Part shown: positions 1 to 6,093 of the stretch, in pieces
How the letters are laid out: every line of letters begins with the position of its first letter
How positions within the stretch are numbered: position 1 is the stretch's first letter
From: UBA1388 sp964555515
GTDB lineage: Bacteria; Patescibacteriota; Microgenomatia; UBA1400; PJMF01
Reading direction: 5' to 3'
Assembly (NCBI GenBank): GCA_964555515.1
Contig: CAZKSJ010000020.1
Coordinates: forward strand, 1-15,167
Length of the DNA: 15,167 bases
Program-made: the position numbers and the translations under genes
The notes under the pieces: generated by a model
Database searches by the model: none
Told to the model about the DNA's origin: nothing
The model's input: the letters and a program-made list of their open reading frames with translations, nothing else

Positions 1-682
1 TGAGGTATTGATCATCTTGAGTTTTGTAATGATCTTCACTACCCCAAGGAAAGTAACCAGTGCCCCACATCGTTTCTGGTTTGACCAAGACTGGTACCGT
101 CATAGGCACGAAGCCATCCGCCACCAGCCTGCTCATGGCAAATTGCAACAAAGCTTGTTCTAGGATCACCGCCTGATTTTTCAAAAAATAGGCGCGAAAG
201 CCACCAATCCGCACTGCTCGCTCAGTATCGATTAAGTCTAGGTTCTCCATCAATTCCTGATGAGGTTTTGGGTTGAATGTAAAATTTGGGACTGAGCCGA
301 CTTGCCTGACTACCCGATTGCCTGTTTCGTCTTGGCCGATTGGCACATCAGCTGCTGGTACGTTAGGGATCTGCAAAGCCAGTTTACTTACATCTTCTTC
401 AGCGGCTTTCAGTTTTGGTTCCAAGTCTTTGAGTTGGGTTTTAAAATCTCTTCCTTCGGCAATTTGCTCAGCCGTAGGTTTGCCTCCCGCAGCGACTTGT
501 TGTTTGACCGCGTCGGCTTGCAGATTACTTTGATGGCGCAAGCTGTCAACCTGATCCTGCAAGGTACGTCTCAGTTGATCGGCAGTTAACAGTTGATCGA
601 CAAGTGCTGGGTCAAGCTGTTTGTTGAAGGCCGCTTCTTTAACCGCAGCGTCATTCTCTCTGATGTATTGAATGTCAAGCAT
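1..682 (-). CDS. serS: seryl-tRNA synthetase, N-terminal part (runs off the left edge)
   Basis: Charges tRNA-Ser with serine in the cytoplasm. The minus-strand frame is open from an ATG at 682 to the left edge, giving about 227 residues. It starts MLDIQYIRENDAAVKEA, the usual SerRS opening. Residues of roughly 30-110 are rich in Gln, Lys, Glu and Leu and form the long antiparallel coiled-coil arm that grips the tRNA-Ser variable arm. The start of the class II catalytic domain follows (MTVPVLVKPETMWGTGYFP, matching the family pattern vPvlv..e.m.gTGqlP). Motifs 2 and 3 lie outside the window. An AAGGGA Shine-Dalgarno sits 5 bases before the ATG. The gene is preceded by a T-box leader, consistent with control by uncharged tRNA-Ser. 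I am confident of the identity; only the 3' end is missing. Confidence 0.95.
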   Translation of the reverse strand, partial: MLDIQYIRENDAAVKEAAFNKQLDPALVDQLLTADQLRRTLQDQVDSLRHQSNLQADAVKQQVAAGGKPTAEQIAEGRDFKTQLKDLEPKLKAAEEDVSKLALQIPNVPAADVPIGQDETGNRVVRQVGSVPNFTFNPKPHQELMENLDLIDTERAVRIGGFRAYFLKNQAVILEQALLQFAMSRLVADGFVPMTVPVLVKPETMWGTGYFPWGSEDHYKTQDDQYL

Positions 683-697
683 ATTGTTCCCTTAATC

Positions 698-715
698 TTA
701 GAGTTTCTACTCTAA
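698..715 (-). repeat. Short perfect hairpin just upstream of the serS ribosome binding site
   Basis: A 7-bp inverted repeat, TTAGAGT/ACTCTAA, with a 4-base loop. It lies between the leader terminator and the AAGGGA ribosome binding site of serS. It has no U-tract and so is not a terminator. It could stabilise the readthrough mRNA or affect initiation. The structure is seen directly; its role is unknown. Confidence 0.4.
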
Positions 716-721
716 TAAATA

Positions 722-762
722 CAATAAAACCCTCTGAATCTAAACTAGACTCTTTGAGGGTT
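722..762 (-). terminator. Intrinsic terminator of the serS T-box leader
   Basis: On the minus strand AACCCTC (762-756) pairs with GAGGGTT (734-728). An inner helix, GAGTCT with AGATTC (one G-U pair), closes a 5-base loop. The hairpin is followed by TTTTATTG. The 5' arm CCTC (759-756) is also used by the antiterminator, so the two structures are mutually exclusive, as in transcriptional T-box attenuators. Confidence 0.75.
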
Positions 763-882
763 CTTGGGCTTGAAGAACGGTGCCACCTCACTAATTGCTT
801 GTTCCAGCTGTTACGGGCTTGCCCGACCAAGTTTTGCTTGGCAACCCCGCCAGAGCGAGGCCGGTTGCTAACCGATGATCTT
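728..882 (-). promoter_or_regulatory. T-box riboswitch (tRNA-Ser responsive) of serS
   Basis: The minus-strand sequence at 789-756 folds as the conserved T-box antiterminator: helix GAGG/CCTC, a 7-base bulge UGGCACC, then helix GUUCUU/AAGAAC around a 7-base loop. The bulge is the family's UGGNACC with N = C, which pairs with an acceptor end GCCA. tRNA-Ser normally carries discriminator G, so the element matches the downstream gene serS. A competing terminator follows. Upstream, at about 880-795, are several hairpins: CCAAG-CAAAA-CUUGG, CGGG-CAAG-CCCG, and a GCAACC/GGUUGC stem with loop UCGCUCU. I could not fit them to a canonical Stem I with AG bulge, GNUG loop and specifier loop. The 5' boundary is inferred from a promoter at 889-894. 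The antiterminator/terminator is well supported; the specifier codon is not assigned. Confidence 0.8.
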
Positions 883-888
883 AACCAA

Positions 889-894
889 ATTATA
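889..894 (-). promoter_or_regulatory. Candidate -10 box for the serS T-box transcript
   Basis: A perfect TATAAT on the minus strand, between the stop of the upstream gene (974) and the leader. No good -35 is seen at 16-18 bases; the closest is CTGGAA. Transcription would start near 882, giving a leader of about 200 bases. If the real start is further upstream, a longer Stem I region becomes possible. Confidence 0.4.
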
Positions 895-973
895 ACTCAA
901 TATTTCGTCTAATTCCAGCTCCTTGTTTAACTTTCACGATTACCGTCCCATTCCGGGAAGTGTTGTGCGATAT

Positions 974-1741
974 TTAGTTCGTCGCTTGATGGAACTGTCT
1001 TTGTTGGCTAATTAAAGTCATAAGTTGGCACCAAATTAGTTCAGTGTAAGCTCCAACAATTTTCTTAAATTTTTCAGCTGTGATTTGAGAAGCTAGTTCC
1101 TCCCGAGTAAAAAATGATCTTAACGCAGCTGCCTCTTTAATATCACTAACATTGATGTTGGCAACCAAGTCGGAAGCGTCGACCGATCGCTTGCCGCATT
1201 TTCCCAAATTGTAATATTGATTGATATCATAAGGTAAATCTGCTCCATCGAAACGTGCAATGATAAATGCGCTGGACTCATGAATTAATTTATGCATTAT
1301 TTGTTCAACGCTGGTCTGATCATACTGCTTATCTTCATAAAATCCATTTACATCCATGGCCACTGAATCTGCAATAAATTCTTTAACTGCTTTCTCAAAC
1401 TGCAAAAGTATGCTGCTCCGATATGATTCCTCAACAAACTTTGCAATTATGTCAAAAGACATATCCCTTAGTTGCTTGGCAAGGTCATCTGAAATTTTAA
1501 TTGCCTCATTAGGAATTAATTGATTGGGGTGAGATAACGAAAGCGCATCTCCATTGTTGATTCCTTCAGCCATTTCTTGTTTAGCAGCCTCTAGACTAGA
1601 GAGATGTCTCAAGCCCCAGTGCTGACTTGAAATATGTAGCAAATCTTCCCAACTTAGTGTGCTTGTTATTTCTGATCTCTCAGGGCTTACACTCCGCTCC
1701 ATACCCGACTTATCTTCAATCTTTTCATTTATGGCTATCAT
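974..1741 (-). CDS. Hypothetical protein, probably soluble and largely helical
   Basis: 255 residues; family not recognised. No signal peptide or membrane helix is visible. The sequence is mostly helical in character, with many Glu, Lys, Ala and Leu, for example residues of about 85-135 and 200-245. Only two Cys are present (in NLGKCGKR and LIWCQL), so there is no obvious metal or catalytic cluster. The ATG overlaps the stop of the upstream lipoprotein gene in a 4-base ATGA, which implies translational coupling and a shared role with that protein. If the partner is exported, this one may act on the cytoplasmic side, but that is inference. It is followed by the serS leader without a convincing terminator. 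The reading frame is secure; the function is unknown. Confidence 0.75.
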   Translation of the reverse strand: MIAINEKIEDKSGMERSVSPERSEITSTLSWEDLLHISSQHWGLRHLSSLEAAKQEMAEGINNGDALSLSHPNQLIPNEAIKISDDLAKQLRDMSFDIIAKFVEESYRSSILLQFEKAVKEFIADSVAMDVNGFYEDKQYDQTSVEQIMHKLIHESSAFIIARFDGADLPYDINQYYNLGKCGKRSVDASDLVANINVSDIKEAAALRSFFTREELASQITAEKFKKIVGAYTELIWCQLMTLISQQRQFHQATN

Positions 1742-2454
1742 TCATTATAAAATGTTAATATTTCTGTGGTTCCATCTGCATAGATCAATTCAACTTTTAG
1801 TGATCTAAGAGAATACCTAAAACTTAGAGGATAATCATCTCTAATAGTACCAGCAGGTTCACCGTTCAAATCGACTCTTTCACCATAGTATTTGATACGA
1901 GTAACTGGCTTAAGTTGATAATCTGCCTGTTCTGCGCCAAACGTATCAATCACCAGCCTGTGTGGATCATCGTGACTAAAACCAATAATATTTTTCCTTG
2001 ATTTGACACTCACATTATCGCGGAAAAACCTTTTTGAAAAAAGCTTATATGGCTCATCAAACTTGACAGCCTCAGGAATTTTCCCTACTTTAGTGTATCC
2101 ACCTATCACGTCACCAGTGCCATCAAAATCATTTTCACCCATAATATAGAGTGCATGCAGAGACCCTTCATCATCAAAGTAAAGTAATAGTCCGGAAGGA
2201 TCATAAGGACGGTTAATAAGACTCCCTAAATTAAAATACAAGTGTTGTACATTTTTATTGTCGCCAGAAGCAGCTAACAAAATTGTTTCCATAGCAAGTG
2301 AAGCATCTGAACCGATTTTTCTTCTTTTCAGGTAATTAAGTTTCTCTGGCGGCAGCTGCTCTGACCTGCAACCAGACAACGCTAAACCAACAGCAGTTAC
2401 TAAGCTGGCCTTCAAATAATAACGCCTTGTCATTGGTTTTTGCTCAGTTTGCAT
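1738..2454 (-). CDS. Predicted Tat-type lipoprotein of unknown function
   Basis: 238 residues. The N-terminus carries T-R-R-Y-Y-L-K at residues 9-15, close to the twin-arginine consensus S/T-R-R-x-F-L-K. A hydrophobic stretch (ASLVTAVGLAL) and a lipobox, LSGC, follow, with the modified Cys at residue 29. The mature part would sit lipid-anchored on the outer face of the membrane. It has no domain I recognise. It is rich in beta-like segments and aromatic residues (HLYFNLGS, LLLYFDDEGSLHALYIMGEN, RIKYYGERVDL) and ends in a probable strand, VELIYADGTTEILTFYNE. A GAGGAG Shine-Dalgarno lies just before the ATG. Its stop overlaps the next gene in ATGA. A plain Sec lipoprotein whose positively charged n-region happens to contain RR is an alternative to Tat export. 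Confidence 0.8.
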   Translation of the reverse strand: MQTEQKPMTRRYYLKASLVTAVGLALSGCRSEQLPPEKLNYLKRRKIGSDASLAMETILLAASGDNKNVQHLYFNLGSLINRPYDPSGLLLYFDDEGSLHALYIMGENDFDGTGDVIGGYTKVGKIPEAVKFDEPYKLFSKRFFRDNVSVKSRKNIIGFSHDDPHRLVIDTFGAEQADYQLKPVTRIKYYGERVDLNGEPAGTIRDDYPLSFRYSLRSLKVELIYADGTTEILTFYNE

Positions 2455-2564
2455 TCATTCTCCTCAGTATTAATACTTTCTTCTGCTGCGATAAATGATC
2501 TGAGCACATTTTCCTAGTTTAACAAGTAATAGCTAAGATCGATTAATGGCAGCAACTAGCTGAT

Positions 2565-2573
2565 ATTGTATCA
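2565..2573 (-). promoter_or_regulatory. Candidate extended -10 promoter for the lipoprotein operon
   Basis: Minus-strand TGATACAAT, which fits the extended -10 pattern TGnTATAAT with one mismatch. No clear -35 is present. The implied 5' UTR is about 100 bases. This is a motif match only. Confidence 0.35.
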
Positions 2574-2730
2574 CAATAATTAATTTTCATACACTTATAG
2601 GTCATCTGCACATAGATCTTTAATAATGATATATATTCATGACGCAACACTTTTAAGTTACTATTAGCTTAAGTTGAATCAGTTAGCCAGCTGAAAAAGC
2701 TCCAGAGGTAGACCTGACTACTTCAAAAGC

Positions 2731-2776
2731 GTAATTATGCTTGACATTTTGACCCCAAAAAGTCAAGTAATATTAC
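2731..2776. repeat. 46-base imperfect palindrome (long hairpin)
   Basis: Arms 2731-2751 and 2756-2776 pair around the loop ACCC. From the outside in there are 5 pairs (GTAAT/ATTAC), a 2x2 mismatch, 2 pairs, 6 pairs (CTTGAC/GTCAAG), one A-A mismatch, and 5 pairs (TTTTG/CAAAA). No U-tract follows on either strand, so it is not a standard terminator. It could be a small structured RNA, a repeat-family element or a protein-binding palindrome. The structure is directly visible; its role is unknown. Confidence 0.55.
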
Positions 2777-2977
2777 ACCTGACAACAAGCCATACACAGA
2801 CTTTCTGATCTGAGAGAAACTTAATATTTATTCTGCTTTATTGTATGAGCTAATTGATTCAAGAATAGCACAAGTACATGGAAATTGACAAGAAAAAATA
2901 GATGGCTAAATAGGTGAAAATTCAGTAGACTATCAATTAGCAGTTACAACATTTGATTGCTAAATAATCAATTAATA

Positions 2978-4825
2978 TCAATAGATATCTAAAAATAACA
3001 AAATAGCTAAATAGTTTTCCATTCTTTGGAAAACCTTAATCAACAAAGCAATGTGCTCGTCCGGTGTTTTGCCGATTAATTCAAATCCTTGATTGATGTC
3101 GTCGCGANNNNNNNNNNNNNNNNNNNNNNNNNNNNNNNNNNNNNNNNNNNNNNNNNNNNNNNNNNNNNNNNNNNNNNNNNNNNNNNNNNNNNNNNNNNNN
3201 NNNNNNNGGTCTTGATTGAGCAGCAACCAAGCGGCTTTTGGTCCGGAAGTTTTACCCAAGAAAGCAAGGTAAATAGATTTAAAGCCAGCTTTAGAACCAA
3301 GAGAAGATTTAGCCAGTTCGTAAATTGCCTGCTGGAGCAACTCAGGTTGCCAACTAGGATTGCTCTTTAAGAGCTCGCTGAGCTGACCTAAAAATTGACG
3401 TTGCTCAGCTGTTAATTGGTCAACCTCTGTAGGCACTTCCTCACGAGGAGTGAACTGAAACTCACGGGGTGCATAATGATTCAACCATCGATGCGCATAT
3501 TCTTGTCGTTCTGCCAACACGTTCAACTCCAGTTCACTTAAAGGACTGCCCTTGAGATCGGCGAATTGATCTTGCAAATTTATTTCAGGATACTGCATCC
3601 AGAGCGCCACGTCGCGGAAGCGCGGCAAGAAATGAGCGGGGGGTGGTGTTTCATTAATTTGGGCGAGCTCAAAAGATCTTCCCAACCGTCCATCACCTTC
3701 AACTTGGCCCCAATAGATTTTGGCCGCCAAGTCATACTCGTCAAATAAATCTGGAATGGCCATGGTGGTTGGATCAAAGTCGATGACTTGATTGTAGTGT
3801 TTATTGACAAACAAAAAGCGGCCGATGGGCGCAGGAAATAGATCCACAAATTCACGGGCTGAGGTACCAATACCTTTGCTCGAACTCATTTTTGCGCCTC
3901 TGACTAGAATCCACTCGTACGGGATGTCAAAGGGTTGGGGAATGGCAAAAACTTGGGCACAAATGGCATTGGCCATATCTCTTGACCCACCAGACGTGGT
4001 GTGATCTTTGCCAGCTCCTTCGATAGTAATGCCAAGAGCAGCCCAGTGTGCCGGCCAATCAACTTTCCACAGCAATTTTCCATTGCCGCCAAAAGGAGAA
4101 ACCTGACCTTGATGTCCACAGCCTTGTGACCACTCCACTTTATTGGTTTGACATTCATAGTCAACTAATTCTCCGTCCCAATCAGTCACGAGCGTGTTAC
4201 CTACCAAGCCGCAGTGATCACAGATGACTTGGAATGGATACCAGTTTTCAGGCAATTTATAATCGGCTACCTCAGCATAAATCTTTTTTAGCTTGGTGAC
4301 TTTGTCCAAAGCCGTCCGGATATAGTCATCCATTTGTCCACGCTGATGCAGCTGATGTGACCAGATAATTTTTTGTGAACAACCTAAGTGTCGAAAGGCA
4401 TTAATAAAATCAAGCGCATAAAACTCTGCCATGCTAGCCGCATTCGCAAACTTATCTTTTTCTTGCTGGCTACTGTGACTGAAATCAATACCTGATTGAT
4501 CCAGTTGAGGTGCAGGAATTTTATAGAGAGGCCGACCCATGTGTGATTGATAAACCTTCTCATCTAAATAACTTGGCAAACCGTCCATCGGATCCATATC
4601 GTTGAAGACATAGGTGCTTGCGACAGGTTGAGATGTTTTGCTTTGGAGGACTTTGGCTACCACGTCGTGCAAGACCACACCGACTAGTGAACCAACATGA
4701 ACTCTACCAGAAGGAGTTTTCATGTCATCAACATGGAGTTTTTTTATACCCTGGCTTTTTTGCCAAGCTAAGATCTCGTCGGTGATTTGATCAACCCAGT
4801 GCAGACCGTGTTTATTGTTTGTCAT
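2978..4825 (-). CDS. lysS: Lysyl-tRNA synthetase, class I (interrupted by assembly gap)
   Basis: Attaches lysine to tRNA-Lys in the cytoplasm, using the class I fold typical of archaea and scattered bacteria. The 539 residues before the gap contain the HIGH-type motif PSGRVHVGSL (38-47), the KMSKS-type motif KMSSSKG (312-318) and a likely zinc knuckle with C202, C205, C225 and C236. GAGKDHTTSGGSRD, typical of class I LysRS, lies near 270-284. It ends with KSIYLAFLGKTSGPKAAWLLLNQD before the gap; in this family the protein normally stops shortly after that point. The roughly 43 residues encoded after the gap (2978-3107) are in frame only if the gap is truly 100 bases. They may be the tail of a different gene, so the end coordinate is unreliable. 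The gene lies downstream of greA with its own extended -10 promoter. The start ATG has no strong Shine-Dalgarno. Confidence 0.9.
   Translation of the reverse strand: MTNNKHGLHWVDQITDEILAWQKSQGIKKLHVDDMKTPSGRVHVGSLVGVVLHDVVAKVLQSKTSQPVASTYVFNDMDPMDGLPSYLDEKVYQSHMGRPLYKIPAPQLDQSGIDFSHSSQQEKDKFANAASMAEFYALDFINAFRHLGCSQKIIWSHQLHQRGQMDDYIRTALDKVTKLKKIYAEVADYKLPENWYPFQVICDHCGLVGNTLVTDWDGELVDYECQTNKVEWSQGCGHQGQVSPFGGNGKLLWKVDWPAHWAALGITIEGAGKDHTTSGGSRDMANAICAQVFAIPQPFDIPYEWILVRGAKMSSSKGIGTSAREFVDLFPAPIGRFLFVNKHYNQVIDFDPTTMAIPDLFDEYDLAAKIYWGQVEGDGRLGRSFELAQINETPPPAHFLPRFRDVALWMQYPEINLQDQFADLKGSPLSELELNVLAERQEYAHRWLNHYAPREFQFTPREEVPTEVDQLTAEQRQFLGQLSELLKSNPSWQPELLQQAIYELAKSSLGSKAGFKSIYLAFLGKTSGPKAAWLLLNQDXXXXXXXXXXXXXXXXXXXXXXXXXXXXXXXXXXRDDINQGFELIGKTPDEHIALLIKVFQRMENYLAILLFLDIY
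3108..3207. other. Assembly gap of exactly 100 N
   Basis: Exactly 100 ambiguous bases, a size commonly used as a placeholder for a gap of unknown length. It falls at the predicted 3' end of lysS. Any fusion of the flanking reading frames is therefore unproven. Confidence 0.98.
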
Positions 4826-4851
4826 ATCTATTTTAAGTTTCTTAAGTAAAA

Positions 4852-4860
4852 ATTATAACA
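4852..4860 (-). promoter_or_regulatory. Extended -10 promoter for lysS
   Basis: TGTTATAAT on the minus strand is a perfect extended -10 (TGn plus TATAAT). It lies 26 bases upstream of the lysS ATG and directly after the greA terminator. It predicts a 5' UTR of about 20 bases. The -35 region is poor, as expected for extended -10 promoters. Confidence 0.6.
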
Positions 4861-4903
4861 TGAATCCCAGGCTAAAAATTTTTGTTCTAAGTCATTTTAA
4901 TCC

Positions 4904-4926
4904 AAAAACCCCGCCTGTTGGCGGGG
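4904..4926 (-). terminator. Intrinsic terminator after greA
   Basis: On the minus strand, a perfect 7-bp GC stem CCCCGCC/GGCGGGG with the tetraloop AACA is followed directly by TTTTT. It begins about 30 bases after the greA stop. It should end the greA transcript, and any atp readthrough, before lysS. Confidence 0.9.
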
Positions 4927-4955
4927 TGTGGTAGTTGTTATAATTAATTTTTTGG

Positions 4956-5483
4956 TTACTTAATTCCCTCAATTACGTAAACGACTGCCCCCGCCGGAGC
5001 CTCCACTGTCACTTCGGCTCCCTTTTTCTTGCCCATCAGGGCCTTACCCATGGGGGAAATGCTAGACATTTTTTTCTCTCCAGGATCAACTTCAAACTCG
5101 CCAACTATCTTCATGGTCATGACATTCTTTGGTTTGTCTTTTTGGTGAATGACAACTGTTGATCCAACCCCAACTTTTTGGTTGCTGGTGGTGTGTTTGA
5201 CTACCTTAGAATTGGAAATGATTTTCTGAATTTCATCAATCCTGGCTTCAACCAATTGTTGCTCATCTCTAGCGCTATGATATTCGGAATTTTCCGCGAG
5301 ATCACCATATTCTCTAGCTCGAGCGACCCGATCGACCACGCCGGGCAGCTTGATATTCGTAAGTTCAGTTAACTCTTCTTTTAGCTCATCTAAACCAGCT
5401 TGAGTTAACTCAATTGTTTTGCCATTATTCATTGATGAATCGACATTTGTAGATGTGGTTGTCTTGTTTTTGCTTTTTGGCAT
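4956..5483 (-). CDS. greA: Transcription elongation factor GreA
   Basis: Rescues backtracked RNA polymerase by stimulating cleavage of the RNA 3' end. The N-terminal coiled coil contains the family signature AREYGDLAENSEYHSARDEQ. The acidic tip residues are D61 and E64, equivalent to D41 and E44 of E. coli GreA. The C-terminal FKBP-like domain follows, including SPMGKALMGKKKGAEVTVEAP. The 175 residues exceed the usual ~158 because of a Ser/Thr/Lys-rich N-terminal extension of about 20. An internal ATG at residue 18 would remove it. The upstream ATG at 5483 is preferred because a promoter (TTGCCG-N16-TATACT) places transcription start on that codon. Neither ATG has a Shine-Dalgarno. A strong terminator follows. 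The gene lies 3' of atpC with an extended -10 in between, so it probably has its own transcription. Confidence 0.95.
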   Translation of the reverse strand: MPKSKNKTTTSTNVDSSMNNGKTIELTQAGLDELKEELTELTNIKLPGVVDRVARAREYGDLAENSEYHSARDEQQLVEARIDEIQKIISNSKVVKHTTSNQKVGVGSTVVIHQKDKPKNVMTMKIVGEFEVDPGEKKMSSISPMGKALMGKKKGAEVTVEAPAGAVVYVIEGIK

Positions 5484-5489
5484 ACGTAG

Positions 5490-5517
5490 AGTATAAATGA
5501 TTTTATGACTGCGGCAA
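5490..5517 (-). promoter_or_regulatory. Sigma70-type promoter predicting a leaderless greA mRNA
   Basis: The minus strand carries -35 TTGCCG (5517-5512), a 16-base spacer and -10 TATACT (5495-5490). Six bases then separate the -10 from the ATG, so a start 7 bases after the -10 would fall on the A of ATG. The spacing is seen directly; leaderless initiation is inferred. Confidence 0.55.
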
Positions 5518-5523
5518 CCGCAG
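5509..5523. repeat. Perfect 15-base palindrome over the greA -35 box
   Basis: CTGCGGTTGCCGCAG on the minus strand has 6-bp arms and a 3-base loop. It includes the -35 hexamer TTGCCG. It has no U-tract, so it is a poor terminator. It could be an operator overlapping the promoter or a 3' hairpin of the atp transcript. Confidence 0.4.
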
Positions 5524-5622
5524 TTTGTTCATTTTCCTGAGTTTATGTTATTTAACTCCAGATGGTGTGACTTGGGCTAAAATAAATAATTACCGGAAGA
5601 CCCATAAATTAGTCAGCGCGAG

Positions 5623-5631
5623 ATTATAGCA
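5623..5631 (-). promoter_or_regulatory. Extended -10 between atpC and greA
   Basis: TGCTATAAT on the minus strand is a perfect extended -10. It lies about 30 bases after the atpC stop and about 140 bases upstream of greA. It would give greA a second, leadered transcript. There is no clear -35. Confidence 0.45.
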
Positions 5632-5659
5632 TAAGCTATTTTTAGATGAGTGCAACAAC

Positions 5660-6079
5660 CTAAATTTTTGTTTTTTTGGTTCTTTGAGCAACACGAATTT
5701 CAAGCAGTGCTCTGCGGAGTGCCGCTTCAGCCATAATTTTTTCCCGGTTGTCCTCAGTGGAGCGAATGGTTTCTTCGGCTTCTTTGACGGCTCTGGTCGC
5801 TTTTTCTAAGCTGACTTCGCGGGCATCCACCGCGGTGTCGGCCATTACTGTTACATCGTGGTGGTTGCCAACGGTTAAAAATCCTTTAGAGATGATGATT
5901 GACTTTTCTTGACCTGTCTCGCCATAGCGCAACTCGCCGGTGACAAGTCTAGAAAAAAGCGGAATGTGTCCTGGTAAAACGGTAATTTCACCCTCGCTGG
6001 TGACAGCCGTTACGTAGTCGACTGCCTCATCAGCCAGCTTTTTTTCTTGTGAGACCACTAACAACTTTAGTTTTGCCAT
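5660..6079 (-). CDS. atpC: ATP synthase F1 epsilon subunit
   Basis: Central-stalk subunit that links gamma to the c-ring and can inhibit ATP hydrolysis. The 139 residues match the usual length. The N-terminal beta-sandwich (about 1-85) shows the family pattern TSEGEITVLPGHIPLFSRL and ends in GFLTVGNHHDVTVMADTAV. The C-terminal two-helix hairpin (about 90-139) is present (ATRAVKEAEETIRS, AEAALRRALLEIRVAQR), so the regulatory domain has not been lost. It is the last atp gene, 14 bases after atpD. Its Shine-Dalgarno is weak. No terminator follows directly, so some transcripts may run into greA. Confidence 0.96.
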   Translation of the reverse strand: MAKLKLLVVSQEKKLADEAVDYVTAVTSEGEITVLPGHIPLFSRLVTGELRYGETGQEKSIIISKGFLTVGNHHDVTVMADTAVDAREVSLEKATRAVKEAEETIRSTEDNREKIMAEAALRRALLEIRVAQRTKKTKI

Positions 6080-6093
6080 AACTAGTGCTTCGA

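Larger units (their letters stand above)
2455..2977. other. AT-rich intergenic region without a gene
   Basis: About 520 bases with no credible ORF on either strand and no tRNA-like structure. It contains the candidate extended -10 for the lipoprotein gene near 2565-2573 and a long imperfect hairpin at 2731-2776. The word GCTAAATA occurs at about 2905 and 2959, and again just past the end of the stretch at about 3006. It adjoins the end of the gap-interrupted lysS, so part of it may be the 3' flank of a gene lost in the assembly gap. Confidence 0.6.

Noticed and set aside
273..589. Plus-strand ORFs opposite serS
   Set aside because: They lie antisense to a clear SerRS reading frame and show no family pattern or ribosome binding site.
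2946..2976. Terminator after lysS (TGATT/AATCA hairpin)
   Set aside because: Only a short AT stem with a 7-base loop and no U-run.
2905..3013. GCTAAATA repeats as a CRISPR-like or iteron array
   Set aside because: Only three 8-base matches with unequal spacing in AT-rich DNA; chance is sufficient.
5509..5523. Terminator for the atp operon
   Set aside because: The hairpin is good but no U-tract follows on the minus strand; an extended -10 lies between atpC and it.
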